Source: an uncultured Acidimicrobiaceae bacterium
GTDB taxonomy: Bacteria > Actinomycetota > Acidimicrobiia > Spongiisociales > UBA5794
Reading direction: 5' to 3'
NCBI GenBank assembly: GCA_947259365.1
Contig: CAMYMC010000019.1
Location: 1 to 64,000, forward strand
DNA: 64,000 bases
The notes beneath the pieces were generated by a model. It made no database searches. It was not told the DNA's origin and was given only the letters and a program-made list of their open reading frames with translations. The position numbers and the translations under genes are program-made. Of the stretch, positions 37,730-46,139 are shown in pieces (the stretch's first letter is position 1; the number at the start of each line of letters is the position of its first letter).

Positions 37730-38098
37730 TCAGATTGTTCCCCGCACCGCGTCGAGGTCGTCGGCGCCGACCACGACCCGGTTGTCGGTGCCCATGTACA
37801 GGATGTGGATCTTGGCTCCGGCGGCGGCGATCCGTCTGGCGAGGCGTCCCAGCTCTCCCGCCTTGGGTTCGAGGCGGGCGATGAGCACCGGTCTCTGGTC
37901 GAGCGCCGGCAATCCGGCGTCGCTCAACGCCTGTCTTCCCTTCTCGACGTCCTCGTCCTCGAGGGCGACGTGGACGACGCGGCCGTCGAGACGCGGGTAG
38001 GCGCAAGCCGCTTGCATCGTGACGCCGGCGGCCCCCAGCACCTCCCATACCTCGGCTGCGCTCCGTTCCCCGCTCAGCACAAACGTCAGGTCCTGCAC
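37730..38098 (-). CDS. ACT-domain-like small protein
   Basis: 122 residues with a beta-alpha-beta order that fits two weak ACT-type ligand-binding modules. It begins with VQDLTFVLSGERSAAEVWEV, and the segment RIAAAGAKIHILYMGTDNRVV near residue 95 resembles the second ACT strand-helix-strand. ACT domains sense amino acids or other small molecules. GTG 38098 is chosen because GGAGGA precedes it. The stop is 17 nt before the reductase start, suggesting co-transcription. Confidence 0.6.
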   Translation of the reverse strand: MQDLTFVLSGERSAAEVWEVLGAAGVTMQAACAYPRLDGRVVHVALEDEDVEKGRQALSDAGLPALDQRPVLIARLEPKAGELGRLARRIAAAGAKIHILYMGTDNRVVVGADDLDAVRGTI

Positions 38099-38186
38099 GG
38101 TGTCTCCTCCTTCATCGTGTGTTCGATTGCCGTTCTTGCGCTCTGCGCGCCACGCCTGAGCCGAGTTCGCCGCGATGACGAACCTG

Positions 38187-38192
38187 TAGTGT
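38187..38192 (+). promoter_or_regulatory. TAGTGT -10 box of a probable leaderless gene
   Basis: TAGTGT fits TANNNT and is 9 nt before the GTG at 38202. Confidence 0.35.
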
Positions 38193-38201
38193 CCCGGCGA
38201 C

Positions 38202-38783
38202 GTGAAGATGCGACGGACGCGCCGAGCAGCGGCCGTGGGCGTGGTGCTGGCTGCCGTGCTCGCCGCCGTCGCGCTCTTGTCGGCCGACGGCCGCCGCAAC
38301 GCCGAGCTCGTCATGTCCGACGACGTGCCCGACGACCTGCGGGCGCTCGCCGGCGGCGTCTGGGCGGGCTTCGTCGATGTCTTCGAAGCACGGCAGGACT
38401 GCTTCACCGACGTCCGGTTGTCGCCGGTGTGGCGGACCCTCGAGGATCGGGCCAGATACGTCCCCGAGAGGTCGGTGATCGAGCTGCGGGTCCCGGCAAC
38501 CGCGGCGCTGCTCTCCGACTCGTTGGTGCATGAGTTCGCTCACCACGTCGAGCACACGTGTCCTGCCCATGAGTCGGTCCGCCCCGCCTTCCTCGCCGCG
38601 CAGGGCCTTTCCTCCGAGTCCGATTGGTTCGACGCGCCGACATGGGCGGAAACGCCGTCGGAGCAATGGGCGGAGACCGTCGTCGTCGCCGTACTCGGGA
38701 GCCGGGTCCGTCCGCGATCCGATCTCGTCATCAGCCCCGAAGCCACCGCGCTCGTCACGCAATGGGGGCGCGGCGAACGATGA
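38202..38783 (+). CDS. Membrane-anchored zincin-like protein with a HExxH motif
   Basis: 193 residues. Residues about 8-28 form a signal anchor (AAAVGVVLAAVLAAVALL). The outer part carries LVHEFAHHVEHTC near residue 111, a HExxH metallopeptidase core with two further His residues. A downstream Glu (ETPSEQWAETVV near 150) could be the third zinc ligand of a gluzincin. It holds two Cys that could bond outside the cell. It may be a small secreted-type protease or an inactive relative; the family is not recognised. GTG 38202 or ATG 38208 could start it. Confidence 0.6.
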   Translation: MKMRRTRRAAAVGVVLAAVLAAVALLSADGRRNAELVMSDDVPDDLRALAGGVWAGFVDVFEARQDCFTDVRLSPVWRTLEDRARYVPERSVIELRVPATAALLSDSLVHEFAHHVEHTCPAHESVRPAFLAAQGLSSESDWFDAPTWAETPSEQWAETVVVAVLGSRVRPRSDLVISPEATALVTQWGRGER

Positions 38784-38810
38784 CCTCCTGGCTACGGCCA
38801 CCGATCGCAG

Positions 38811-39668
38811 TCACCCGTCTTCCGGCGACGGACCGTCATCAGCCGCGGCGCCTTCGGCGGCCGGCTCGGCGCCGCGGCGCAACTCGGTCTCGAGCTCGTG
38901 CTGGAGCACCTCGAGGTCGGCACCTCCTGCCATCATCTGGACGAGCTGCTCGAGGGGGATCTCCTCCTTCGTGAAGTCCCCGTAGACCTGCCCTCTCCGC
39001 AGCACGACGAAGTGGTCGCCGACCGGGTAGGCGTGGTGGGGGTTGTGGGTGATGAAGATCACCCCGATCCCGCGGTTCTTCGCCTGGACGATGTACTTGA
39101 GCACCGTGCCCGCCTGCTTGACGCCGAGCGCCGCCGTCGGCTCGTCGAGGATGAGGACTTTCGCCCCGAAGTAGACGGCCCTGGCGATGGCGACCGATTG
39201 CCGCTCACCGCCGGAGAGCGTGCCGACGGGCTGATCGGGATCGCGGATGTCGATCCCCATCTTTCCCATTTCCTTCCGGGTCGTGTCCTTGGCGAAGTCC
39301 ACGTCGTATCGCTTGAAGGGGCCAAAGCCTCTCGTCGGCTCGGAGCCGAGGAAGAAGTTCCGCCAGATGGACATCAGCGGGATCATGGCGAGGTCCTGGT
39401 ACACCGTGGCGATCCCGAGATCCAGGGCGTCGCGGGGCGAGTCGAAGTCCATCTCCCGGCCCTCGAAGAAGTAGGACCCATCGGTGGGCTTGTGCACGCC
39501 GGCGAGCACCTTGATCAGCGTCGACTTTCCCGCGCCGTTGTCGCCCAGCAGGCAGGTGACCTCTCCGGCGCGCACGAAAGCCGAAACGTCCTGGAGCGCG
39601 ATGACGCTGCCGAAGAACTTCGAGATCTTCCGAATCTCGAGGAGTGGATTTTCCGTTGCCGTCGTCAT
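38811..39668 (-). CDS. Sugar/cyclitol ABC transporter ATP-binding protein
   Basis: 285 residues, a single ATPase domain of the ribose/inositol (CUT2) transporter type, half the size of RbsA. Walker A is [16 protein letters not shown] near residue 41, the signature [14 protein letters not shown] near 147, Walker [13 protein letters not shown] near 167 and the switch His in [11 protein letters not shown] near 202. A C-terminal acidic tail is unusual. It powers uptake with the permease and binder encoded upstream on the same strand. ATG 39668 lies 5 nt after the permease stop, so they are translationally coupled. Confidence 0.88.
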   Translation of the reverse strand: MTTATENPLLEIRKISKFFGSVIALQDVSAFVRAGEVTCLLGDNGAGKSTLIKVLAGVHKPTDGSYFFEGREMDFDSPRDALDLGIATVYQDLAMIPLMSIWRNFFLGSEPTRGFGPFKRYDVDFAKDTTRKEMGKMGIDIRDPDQPVGTLSGGERQSVAIARAVYFGAKVLILDEPTAALGVKQAGTVLKYIVQAKNRGIGVIFITHNPHHAYPVGDHFVVLRRGQVYGDFTKEEIPLEQLVQMMAGGADLEVLQHELETELRRGAEPAAEGAAADDGPSPEDG

Positions 39669-39672
39669 GCCA

Positions 39673-40746
39673 TCACCGCCTTGCCGCCCGCTGCCGGATG
39701 TAGTTGTTGAACACGACGGCGACCACGAGCAGGCCGCCGACGAAGACCTGGAACCAGTCGGCATCGACTCCCCAGATGACCACCCCCTGCTGGAGCGTGG
39801 CGAAGGCGAGAGCTCCGAACAGCGCGCCCACGGCGGAGCCGTATCCTCCCGTGAGCAGCGTTCCGCCCACAACGACCGCGATGATCGCGTTGAACTCCTG
39901 GAGCCGTCCGCGCAGGGCGTCGGCGCCGGTGAACTGCACCGCCTGGATCAACGCGACCATGAACCCGGCAAACGCCGTGGTCATGAAGAGGAGCACCTTC
40001 ACCCGGGCGACGGGCACACCGACGTTGCGCGCAGACTCCTGGGCTCCGCCGGTCCCGAAGATCCAGTTGCCCCACTGGGTGCGCAACAGGATCCATGTGG
40101 CGATGGCGACGAGGCCGACCCACCAGAGGATGGCGACGTCGAACCCGGCTCCACCGATCGTGAACTCCGTTCCGAAGAGCCCGTCGAAGAACCCGAACCC
40201 GGAGACCTCGTCGAGGTTGCCGAGCTGGGTGCGGTTGGTGCGTTGCCTCGTGATCGCGATGGCGAGACCACGCAGGATGAACAGGGAGCCGAGTGTCACG
40301 ATGAACGACGGCAGCCTCGTCCACACCACGAGGAGCCCGTTGAAGAACCCGGCTAACAGCGCAATGGCGAGTGCCAACAGCGCGCCGGCCCACAGCGGCC
40401 ATCCGAATCCCCCGGCGCCCGACTCGGTGACGGCGAGCATGATCGCCATGCTGGCGAAGCCGACGATGGAGCCGATCGACAGGTCGAACTCGCCTGCGAT
40501 CATGAGCAGGGCGACCGCAATAGCCAGGATGCCGAGCGGTGCCGCTCGATTGAGGATGGCTGCCGTCGCCGCGGTGGACACGAAGTTGTTCGAGTTCGCG
40601 ACGGCGGCGAAGAACACCCAGATGATGATCGTGATCAGGACCGCGCCCGTGCCCGGTAGGACGAGGAGCCGCTGGACGAGCCCTACCTTTCTGACGCGCT
40701 CGTCGCTCGGCGCCGGTGCTTCTGCCGGTGGTGCCGTTGTCGCCAC
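39673..40746 (-). CDS. Sugar/cyclitol ABC transporter permease (CUT2 type)
   Basis: 357 residues with about nine hydrophobic segments, starting with [16 protein letters not shown] near residue 36. The RbsC-family loop [16 protein letters not shown] near 85 and [17 protein letters not shown] near 294 are typical of permeases for ribose, xylose or inositol. GTG 40746 has GGAGGGAGGA just upstream. It forms the membrane channel between the lipoprotein binder (upstream gene) and the ATPase. Confidence 0.88.
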   Translation of the reverse strand: MATTAPPAEAPAPSDERVRKVGLVQRLLVLPGTGAVLITIIIWVFFAAVANSNNFVSTAATAAILNRAAPLGILAIAVALLMIAGEFDLSIGSIVGFASMAIMLAVTESGAGGFGWPLWAGALLALAIALLAGFFNGLLVVWTRLPSFIVTLGSLFILRGLAIAITRQRTNRTQLGNLDEVSGFGFFDGLFGTEFTIGGAGFDVAILWWVGLVAIATWILLRTQWGNWIFGTGGAQESARNVGVPVARVKVLLFMTTAFAGFMVALIQAVQFTGADALRGRLQEFNAIIAVVVGGTLLTGGYGSAVGALFGALAFATLQQGVVIWGVDADWFQVFVGGLLVVAVVFNNYIRQRAARR

Positions 40747-40823
40747 GCGGTCCTCCCTCCTTCGCGTGTCCGGAAATTAGTTGGCGGGAGCCCGCGACGC
40801 GGGCCCCCGCCATGGGTGGTTGG

Positions 40824-41858
40824 TCAGCGGAGACCCTGCTCCGAGGCGGAGATCACGGCCGCCGCGGTGTCTGCGGTCACCAGCTGCGGACCGGTCAGGA
40901 TGACGCGATCCACCGAGCCGAGCGGCAGTGCGCCGGTCTCGAGGAACTTGGTGAGCAGCACGACGGGCAGGTATCCCTGCAGGTACTGGGCCTGGTCGAT
41001 GGCGAACAGCATGTCGCCGTCGACGATGGCCTGGAGGACCTCCGGCGAGAGGTCGAAGGTGGCGAATGCGATCGACCCGAGCTGACCGGAGCCCTCGAGG
41101 GCGTTCAGCGTCGGCAGGGCGCCGGTGGGACCGAGCGTCAGGATGCCGTCGACGTCGGCGTTCGCCTGGAGGGCGCCGGCGACGGACTCCTGCGACCCGG
41201 TCGGGTCGGCGAGGTCGACGGGGACGACCGTGACGTCGCCACCGAGACCCTGGGTGAAGCCCTCACACCGCTTGTCGAGTGCGACGTTGCCGACTTCCTG
41301 GTTCACGCACAGCGCCTTCGTCACGCCCTCGGCAGCCATCCGCTGCCCGGCGATGAGGCCGGCCTCGAACTCGGTCTGTCCGACGTGGACCAGGACACCG
41401 AGATCGGCGAAGTCATCGCTGCCGGAGTTCATCGAGATGACCGGGATCCCGGCGCTGACCGCGCCCTCGATCGCAGACGCCAGCGCGTCGGCGTCGGGGA
41501 TCGTGACCACGAGGCCGTCTGGTGCCGATGCGACCGCGGCGTCGATGATCTGGCTCATCTCGACCATGTCGAACGTGCCCGGCGCCTGGTACTGGACTTC
41601 CACGCCCATGTCCTCGGCGGCGTCGTTGACGCCGTTGGCGGCCACCGACCAGAACGGGTCGGAGGACTGGCCGTGCGACACGACGACGATGCGGAAGTCC
41701 CGCTGGGACACCGCACCGTCATCCGGCGCGGCCGTGGTGGCGCCGGCCGTCGTCTCGGGCGCAGCGGTCGTGGTGCCGTCGTCGCTCTCGTCATCGCCGC
41801 ACGCTGCCACCACGAGCAGCAGAGCGAGGAGAAGAGCCGGCAATCGGAATCGTTTCAT
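40824..41858 (-). CDS. Periplasmic-type sugar/cyclitol-binding lipoprotein
   Basis: 344 residues. The signal peptide ends in a lipobox, VVAAC, near residue 19, followed by an acidic Thr/Ala linker, so the binder is tethered to the outer face of the membrane. The rest is a type I solute-binding fold of the RbsB/inositol family: [16 protein letters not shown] near 56 and [17 protein letters not shown] near 114. It is the first gene of the transporter operon, behind a LacI-type operator, and neighbours the iol genes, so myo-inositol or a relative is the expected ligand. Confidence 0.88.
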   Translation of the reverse strand: MKRFRLPALLLALLLVVAACGDDESDDGTTTAAPETTAGATTAAPDDGAVSQRDFRIVVVSHGQSSDPFWSVAANGVNDAAEDMGVEVQYQAPGTFDMVEMSQIIDAAVASAPDGLVVTIPDADALASAIEGAVSAGIPVISMNSGSDDFADLGVLVHVGQTEFEAGLIAGQRMAAEGVTKALCVNQEVGNVALDKRCEGFTQGLGGDVTVVPVDLADPTGSQESVAGALQANADVDGILTLGPTGALPTLNALEGSGQLGSIAFATFDLSPEVLQAIVDGDMLFAIDQAQYLQGYLPVVLLTKFLETGALPLGSVDRVILTGPQLVTADTAAAVISASEQGLR

Positions 41859-41966
41859 ATTGTGTTCTCTCCCTCCCGGGGATGTGTCACGTCAGGGCAG
41901 CGCCGATCAGCTCGCGGCATCGGGATGCCGTCGGGGATTGGACCGTCGTGCCCTCCTCAGATCTCG

Positions 41967-41980
41967 TTGGAACGCTCCAA
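41967..41980 (-). promoter_or_regulatory. LacI-family operator at the transporter promoter
   Basis: TTGGAACGCTCCAA, a near-perfect inverted repeat, lies immediately downstream of the minus-strand -10 (41990-41995), where bound repressor would block the start site. Confidence 0.75.
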
Positions 41981-41989
41981 CGCCGCCAG

Positions 41990-42019
41990 AAGTTAGTCAT
42001 CTCGGATCGGCAACGTCAA
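41990..42019 (-). promoter_or_regulatory. Promoter of the transporter operon
   Basis: On the minus strand TTGACG (42014-42019) and TAACTT (41990-41995) are separated by 18 nt, a good vegetative-type promoter reading toward the binder gene. Confidence 0.55.
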
Positions 42020-42044
42020 CCGGTCGGTCGTCGGCGCCGGTGGC

Positions 42045-42072
42045 TTGACAGCAAAGACCGACCCGGTACGGT
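42045..42072 (+). promoter_or_regulatory. Promoter of the iol operon
   Basis: TTGACA (42045-42050) and TACGGT (42067-42072) are separated by 16 nt. The predicted start falls near 42079, just before the operator at 42081. Confidence 0.6.
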
Positions 42073-42080
42073 GAGACTGT

Positions 42081-42092
42081 TGGAACGTTCCA
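42081..42092 (+). promoter_or_regulatory. LacI-family operator at the iol operon promoter
   Basis: TGGAACGTTCCA is a perfect 12-base palindrome with the CG centre preferred by LacI-family proteins. It covers the expected transcription start of the iolG operon. Confidence 0.8.
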
Positions 42093-42125
42093 CGCGCTGC
42101 GGCGCTCGTTGAAGGGATCTTGGCT

Positions 42126-43118
42126 GTGAAGGTGGGCCTCGTCGGCGCCGGTCGTATCGGGACACATCACGCCGGCATCCTCGCCCGACTCGAGGGCGTC
42201 ACTTCGATGGCCGTCGCCGACGTGATGCCGGGCCGCGCTGCAGCGCTGGCGGCGGCGATTCCGGGTGCGGCGGCCGTGGAGGTCGACAATGTGTTCTCCC
42301 GTTCCGACGCCGTCGTCATTGCGTCTTCGACCGACTCACACGCGGACCTGATCAAGGCGGCCGCTCGTGCCGGCCTGGCCGCGTTCTGTGAGAAGCCGAT
42401 CGCGCTCGATCTCGAGAGCACCCGCGACGTGATCGCCGCCGTCGAGTCGTCCGGCATCACCGTCCAGATGGGCTTCCAGCGCCGCTACGACCCGGCGATG
42501 CGCGCCGTACGCGACCGGGTCGCCGGCGGAGAGATCGGCGTCCCCTACCTCGTCCGGTCCCAGACCCACGACCCGTCGCCGCCCCCGCTCGACTACATCC
42601 CCGTCTCCGGGGGGATCTTCAAGGACTGCCTGATCCACGACATCGACATCGTGCGTTACGTGACGGGCCAGGAGGTCGTGTCCGTCACCGCCTTCGGGTC
42701 GGTGGCGGGTCATGCCGAGATCGCATCACTCGGGGACTACGGGACGGCGACAGCGATGCTCGAGATGTCGGGTGGCACGCTCGCCCAGATCTCCGGCATG
42801 CGCCACGACCCGGTCGGCTACGACGTGCGCCTCGAGGTGTTCGCACCCGGCGACAGCGTGGCCGCAGGGTGGAGCGAGCGGACCCCGATCCGTTCTGCCG
42901 AGCCCGGTGCTCCTCGTGCGGAGGATCCGATCGTCTCGTTCTGGGACCGGTTCGACGCCGCCTACCGGGCCGAGATGGAGGCCTTCGTCGAGGTCGTCGC
43001 CGGTCGTGAAGAGCCGGCGTCGGGACCGGGCGACGCCCATGAGGCGCTCCGCATCGCCACGGCGTGCGATCTGAGCGCGGCGGAGGGGCGAAGAGTGAAC
43101 CTCGAGGAGGTGCGATGA
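42126..43118 (+). CDS. iolG: Inositol 2-dehydrogenase-type Gfo/Idh/MocA oxidoreductase
   Basis: 330 residues. It oxidises myo-inositol (or an isomer) to scyllo-inosose with NAD+, the first step of the pathway. The NAD loop VGLVGAGRIGTHHAG is at residue 3, the catalytic lysine in CEKPIALD near 95 and the second catalytic region IFKDCLIHDIDIVRY near 165, which carries the D-x-x-x-H pattern of inositol dehydrogenases. GTG 42126 is preferred to TTG 42120 because GAAGGGA then sits at good spacing. It heads the operon and its stop overlaps the iolE start. Confidence 0.85.
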   Translation: MKVGLVGAGRIGTHHAGILARLEGVTSMAVADVMPGRAAALAAAIPGAAAVEVDNVFSRSDAVVIASSTDSHADLIKAAARAGLAAFCEKPIALDLESTRDVIAAVESSGITVQMGFQRRYDPAMRAVRDRVAGGEIGVPYLVRSQTHDPSPPPLDYIPVSGGIFKDCLIHDIDIVRYVTGQEVVSVTAFGSVAGHAEIASLGDYGTATAMLEMSGGTLAQISGMRHDPVGYDVRLEVFAPGDSVAAGWSERTPIRSAEPGAPRAEDPIVSFWDRFDAAYRAEMEAFVEVVAGREEPASGPGDAHEALRIATACDLSAAEGRRVNLEEVR

Positions 43119-44005
43119 GCAGGGTCGTGGAGCGGATCGCCGGGGCTCCGATCACCTGGGGTGTGGACCCGTCCCCGGGATGGGGCTTCGTGATGGAACG
43201 GGACCGCGTTCTCGCCGAGATGACGTCCGTCGGCCTGAGTGCCACCGAGCTCGGCCCGGACGGGTTCCTCCCCGTCGATCCCGACGAGCTCCACGACTAC
43301 CTTCGATCGCGGTCGATGCGGGTGGTGGGCGGCTTCGTGCCTGCGGTCCTCTACCGGCCCGACCTCATCGATGGGGAGCTCTCCTACGTCGATCGGGCCT
43401 GCGCCCAGCTCTCCAGGAGCGGTTCCCACGTCGTCGTGCTCGGGCCCGACTCTCACCACGACGGCTACGACCGGTCGATCGACATGGACGACGCCGAGTG
43501 GTCCGTCTTCCTCTCCAACCTGCGTGCCTTCCGGGACGTCGCCGAAGGACACGGGCTGGAGACGGCGCTCCATCAGCACTGGGGGATGGCGATCGAGCGG
43601 AGGCACCACGTCGAGCGGCTCCTCGAGTCGAGCGACGTCGGGCTCTGCATCGACACCGGGCACCTCTTCCTGGCGGGGGTGGACCCCGTCGAGATCGCGA
43701 AGCTGGCGGCGGGCCGGACCCACCACGTCCATCTCAAGGACGTCGACGACGCCGACGCGGGACGGGTCCGCGCCGGTGAGGTCGGGTTCCGCAAGGCCGT
43801 CATCGAGGGGATGTTCAAGCCCCTGGGCGCGGGCGACGTCGACGTCGCCGGGGTCGTGCGCGCCCTGGAGAGCGCGGGGTACGAGGGTTGGTACGTGCTC
43901 GAGCAGGACACCGCGCTCGGCGGTGATCCCGAGCCCGGCCTCGGGCCGGTGGCCGACGCGGCGCGCAGCGTCGAGTTCCTCCGGCGTCTCGACGCCGACC
44001 CGTGA
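43115..44005 (+). CDS. iolE: Inosose dehydratase-type enzyme
   Basis: 296 residues, a TIM-barrel sugar-phosphate isomerase-fold protein. It removes water from scyllo-inosose to give the trihydroxycyclohexanedione. The opening IAGAPITWGVDPSPGWGF is typical of IolE. Metal-site residues are suggested by TALHQHWGMAIE near 149, CIDTGHLFLAG near 178 and HHVHLKDVD near 202. The closing GFRKAVIEGMFKPLGAGDVD also matches. ATG 43115 overlaps the iolG stop as ATGA. Confidence 0.85.
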   Translation: MSRVVERIAGAPITWGVDPSPGWGFVMERDRVLAEMTSVGLSATELGPDGFLPVDPDELHDYLRSRSMRVVGGFVPAVLYRPDLIDGELSYVDRACAQLSRSGSHVVVLGPDSHHDGYDRSIDMDDAEWSVFLSNLRAFRDVAEGHGLETALHQHWGMAIERRHHVERLLESSDVGLCIDTGHLFLAGVDPVEIAKLAAGRTHHVHLKDVDDADAGRVRAGEVGFRKAVIEGMFKPLGAGDVDVAGVVRALESAGYEGWYVLEQDTALGGDPEPGLGPVADAARSVEFLRRLDADP

Positions 44006-44096
44006 GACCACGCGCCCACCTCCGTCGTCCGTGGAGCCAGAGGTCTCGGTGCCGCTAGCCCAGACTCCGAACCGCGTGATGACCGAAGCCGACGGT

Positions 44097-44125
44097 GTCC
44101 GGCTCCTTCGCGTCGGAGGCCGGAC
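44097..44125 (+). promoter_or_regulatory. Hairpin covering the ribosome binding site of the SMP-30 gene
   Basis: GTCCGGCTCC pairs with GGAGGCCGGAC, ten pairs with one bulged G and an eight-base loop. It ends one base before GTG 44126 and contains GGAGG (44115-44119), the likely ribosome binding site, so folding would hide it. Pairing is exact in the sequence; the regulatory effect is inferred. Confidence 0.4.
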
Positions 44126-45031
44126 GTGATCGAGTGTGTCGTCGACGCCACCGCCGGGCTCGGTGAGTGTCCCGTCTGGTCGATCACAGAGCAGGTCCTC
44201 TACTGGGTCGACATCGACGGGCACCGGATCCACCGCTACGACCCGGCGAGCGGCGTCGACGACGAGCGGGAGGTGCCGGGCCGGCCCGGCTCCCTTGCGC
44301 TGACGGAGCGGCCCGGCCGCCTCCTCGTCGCCCTCGAGGGCCGCCTCGTGTGGTTCGACTGGGAGGGGGGCGGCGTTGCCGACTGGGTGGAGCTGGAGCC
44401 GGGGGACTCGGGCAATCGGCTCAACGACGGCCGGTGTGACCCGGCGGGTAGGTTCTGGGTGGGCAGCATGCACGTGCCGACCTCGGCGCGGCGGTTCACC
44501 GGCATGCTGCACCGGGTGGAGCTCGACGGCTCCGCGACGACCATTCGTGGCCAGGTCGGTGTCTCCAACGGGCTGGCGTTCTCCGCGGACGGCACGACGA
44601 TGTACTGGGCGGACACCCTCCGCGACACGGTCTGGGCCTACGACTACGACGCCGACGAGGGACGGCCGTCTGCCGAGCGTGTCTTCATCGACTTCAGCGA
44701 GTTCCCCGGGTTCCCCGATGGCGCCTGCGTCGATGCCGAAGGGAACTACTGGGTGGCGTGTGTCCACGGCGGTGCGGTGATGCAGTTCTCGCCGGACGGG
44801 TCGCCGGTGCGCCGGATCGAGCTTCCCGCCACGAGGCCGACGATGCCGGCGTTCGGTGGGATCGGCCTCGACGTGCTGTATGTGACCTCGATCGGGCCCC
44901 GCCCCGCCGACGAGGGGACGCCCGACGCTGCGGGCTGCCTCTTCGCCGTCGAGACCGGCGCCCGCGGGCTTCCCGAGCCGGTGTTCGGCGCCACGGGACC
45001 CGATGGAACGTTCCAAGGGCGGGGGCTATGA
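44126..45031 (+). CDS. SMP-30/gluconolactonase family lactonase
   Basis: 301 residues, a six-bladed propeller. The first blade has GECPVWSITEQVLYWVDI with the metal-binding Glu of the family (ExP), the centre has SGNRLNDGRCDPAGRFWVGSM-like residues near 96-116 that hold the Asn/Asp ligands, and GVSNGLAFSADG follows near 149. These enzymes open sugar lactones with a divalent metal. In an inositol cluster it may act on a lactone made by one of the dehydrogenases. GTG 44126 has GGAGG 6 nt upstream, inside a hairpin. Its last codons contain a LacI operator and an internal promoter. Confidence 0.82.
   Translation: MIECVVDATAGLGECPVWSITEQVLYWVDIDGHRIHRYDPASGVDDEREVPGRPGSLALTERPGRLLVALEGRLVWFDWEGGGVADWVELEPGDSGNRLNDGRCDPAGRFWVGSMHVPTSARRFTGMLHRVELDGSATTIRGQVGVSNGLAFSADGTTMYWADTLRDTVWAYDYDADEGRPSAERVFIDFSEFPGFPDGACVDAEGNYWVACVHGGAVMQFSPDGSPVRRIELPATRPTMPAFGGIGLDVLYVTSIGPRPADEGTPDAAGCLFAVETGARGLPEPVFGATGPDGTFQGRGL
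45004..45015 (+). promoter_or_regulatory. LacI-family operator inside the end of the SMP-30 gene
   Basis: A perfect TGGAACGTTCCA copy lies in coding sequence and overlaps the -35 of an internal promoter, so the downstream part of the operon can be repressed separately. Confidence 0.7.
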
Positions 45032-45032
45032 T
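45004..45032 (+). promoter_or_regulatory. Internal promoter for the second half of the iol operon
   Basis: TGGAAC (45004-45009) and TATGAT (45027-45032) are 17 nt apart. TATGAT is the closest match to the -10 consensus in this region. It would give a leader of about 100 nt before the dehydrogenase at 45144. Confidence 0.5.
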
Positions 45033-45143
45033 CCCGGCGGCGGCGGGCGAGCGAAGGGTCGGTGACGGCTCGCCCGACCCGAGATCGGGCCGAGGCCGGA
45101 GCGGGCACGCCGCGTCCCGTCGCCCCGCAGTGAGGGAGTGAGG

Positions 45144-46139
45144 ATGGTCGGGGGCAGGCCGAGAGTCTGGTTCGAGCGCAGGGTCCTGCCCGAGCTCCAC
45201 GACGAGATCGCTCGCCGTGTCACCATGCTGGGCCCGGTCACGGCGACGCCGGATGATCCCTACCGCCACCTCGCCTCTGCGGAGGGAGCCGTCGTCTCCT
45301 CGAACGTGTACGACGCCGACGTCATGGACCGGGGCCGGGGGCTACGGGTCATCGCCCGAACGGGCATCGGCTTCGACAAGGTCGACATCGAGGCGGCGAC
45401 GGCGCGGGGCATCGCCGTGTGCAACGCGCCCGACGGCCCGACCGTCTCCACCGCCGAGCACGCCGTTGCCCTCATGCTCGCCGCCGCCAAGCGAGTGAAG
45501 CGGGCTGAGGCCCGTCTGCGTGCCGGCGAGACCGACCTCTACGCCCGTCACGACGCGATCGAGCTGGCGGGCAAGGTGCTCGGGCTCGTCGGTTGCGGGC
45601 GGATCGCTCGGCGGGTCGCCGCCATCGGCGCCTCGCTTGGGATGGAAGTCCTCGCCCACGACCCGTATCTGCAGCCGCACGAGTTCCCCGCCGGGGTCGT
45701 CGCGATCCCCGCGCTGGGCGAGTTGCTGTCTCGCGCGGACGTCGTCTCCGTGCACATCCCGCTCACCGACCAGAGCCGGGGCCTCTTCGGCCCGGAGCAG
45801 TTCGCGTCGATGAGAGCGGGCTCGGTGTTCGTGAACACGTCCCGGGGCGGGATCGTCGACCACGATGCCCTCGTTGCGGTCCTCGCCTCCGGCCGTCTGC
45901 TCGCCGCCGCCCTCGACGTGACCGACCCCGAGCCGCTGCCTCTCGATCACCCGCTGCTGGGCCGCGACGACGTCATCGTCACGCCCCATGTGGCATCGGC
46001 GACGGCCGCCTCGAAGCGGCGGATCCAGAGGACTGCCTTCGAGCAGGCCATGCAGGTCCTCGGAGGGCAACGTCCCGACCACTTCGTCAACCCGGAGGTG
46101 TGGGATCGCGTCGCTGCGCCGAGAACGGGGGTCTCGTGA
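45144..46139 (+). CDS. D-2-hydroxyacid dehydrogenase family protein
   Basis: 331 residues of the D-isomer-specific hydroxyacid dehydrogenase family, which reduces 2-keto acids or oxidises hydroxyacids with NAD(P). The nucleotide loop LVGCGRIARRVAAIG is near residue 149, the catalytic Arg in NTSRGGIVD near 233, the Glu in TDPEPLPLDH near 259 and the His in VTPHVASAT near 280. GAGGGAG precedes ATG 45144; GTG 45138 is an alternative. The stop overlaps the following dehydrogenase as GTGA. Substrate unknown. Confidence 0.82.
   Translation: MVGGRPRVWFERRVLPELHDEIARRVTMLGPVTATPDDPYRHLASAEGAVVSSNVYDADVMDRGRGLRVIARTGIGFDKVDIEAATARGIAVCNAPDGPTVSTAEHAVALMLAAAKRVKRAEARLRAGETDLYARHDAIELAGKVLGLVGCGRIARRVAAIGASLGMEVLAHDPYLQPHEFPAGVVAIPALGELLSRADVVSVHIPLTDQSRGLFGPEQFASMRAGSVFVNTSRGGIVDHDALVAVLASGRLLAAALDVTDPEPLPLDHPLLGRDDVIVTPHVASATAASKRRIQRTAFEQAMQVLGGQRPDHFVNPEVWDRVAAPRTGVS

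Noticed and set aside
40824-41858. Binder as a CUT1 maltose-type protein
   Set aside because: Length, the [10 protein letters not shown] opening and the partner permease with a RbsC-type loop fit the CUT2 ribose/inositol class instead.
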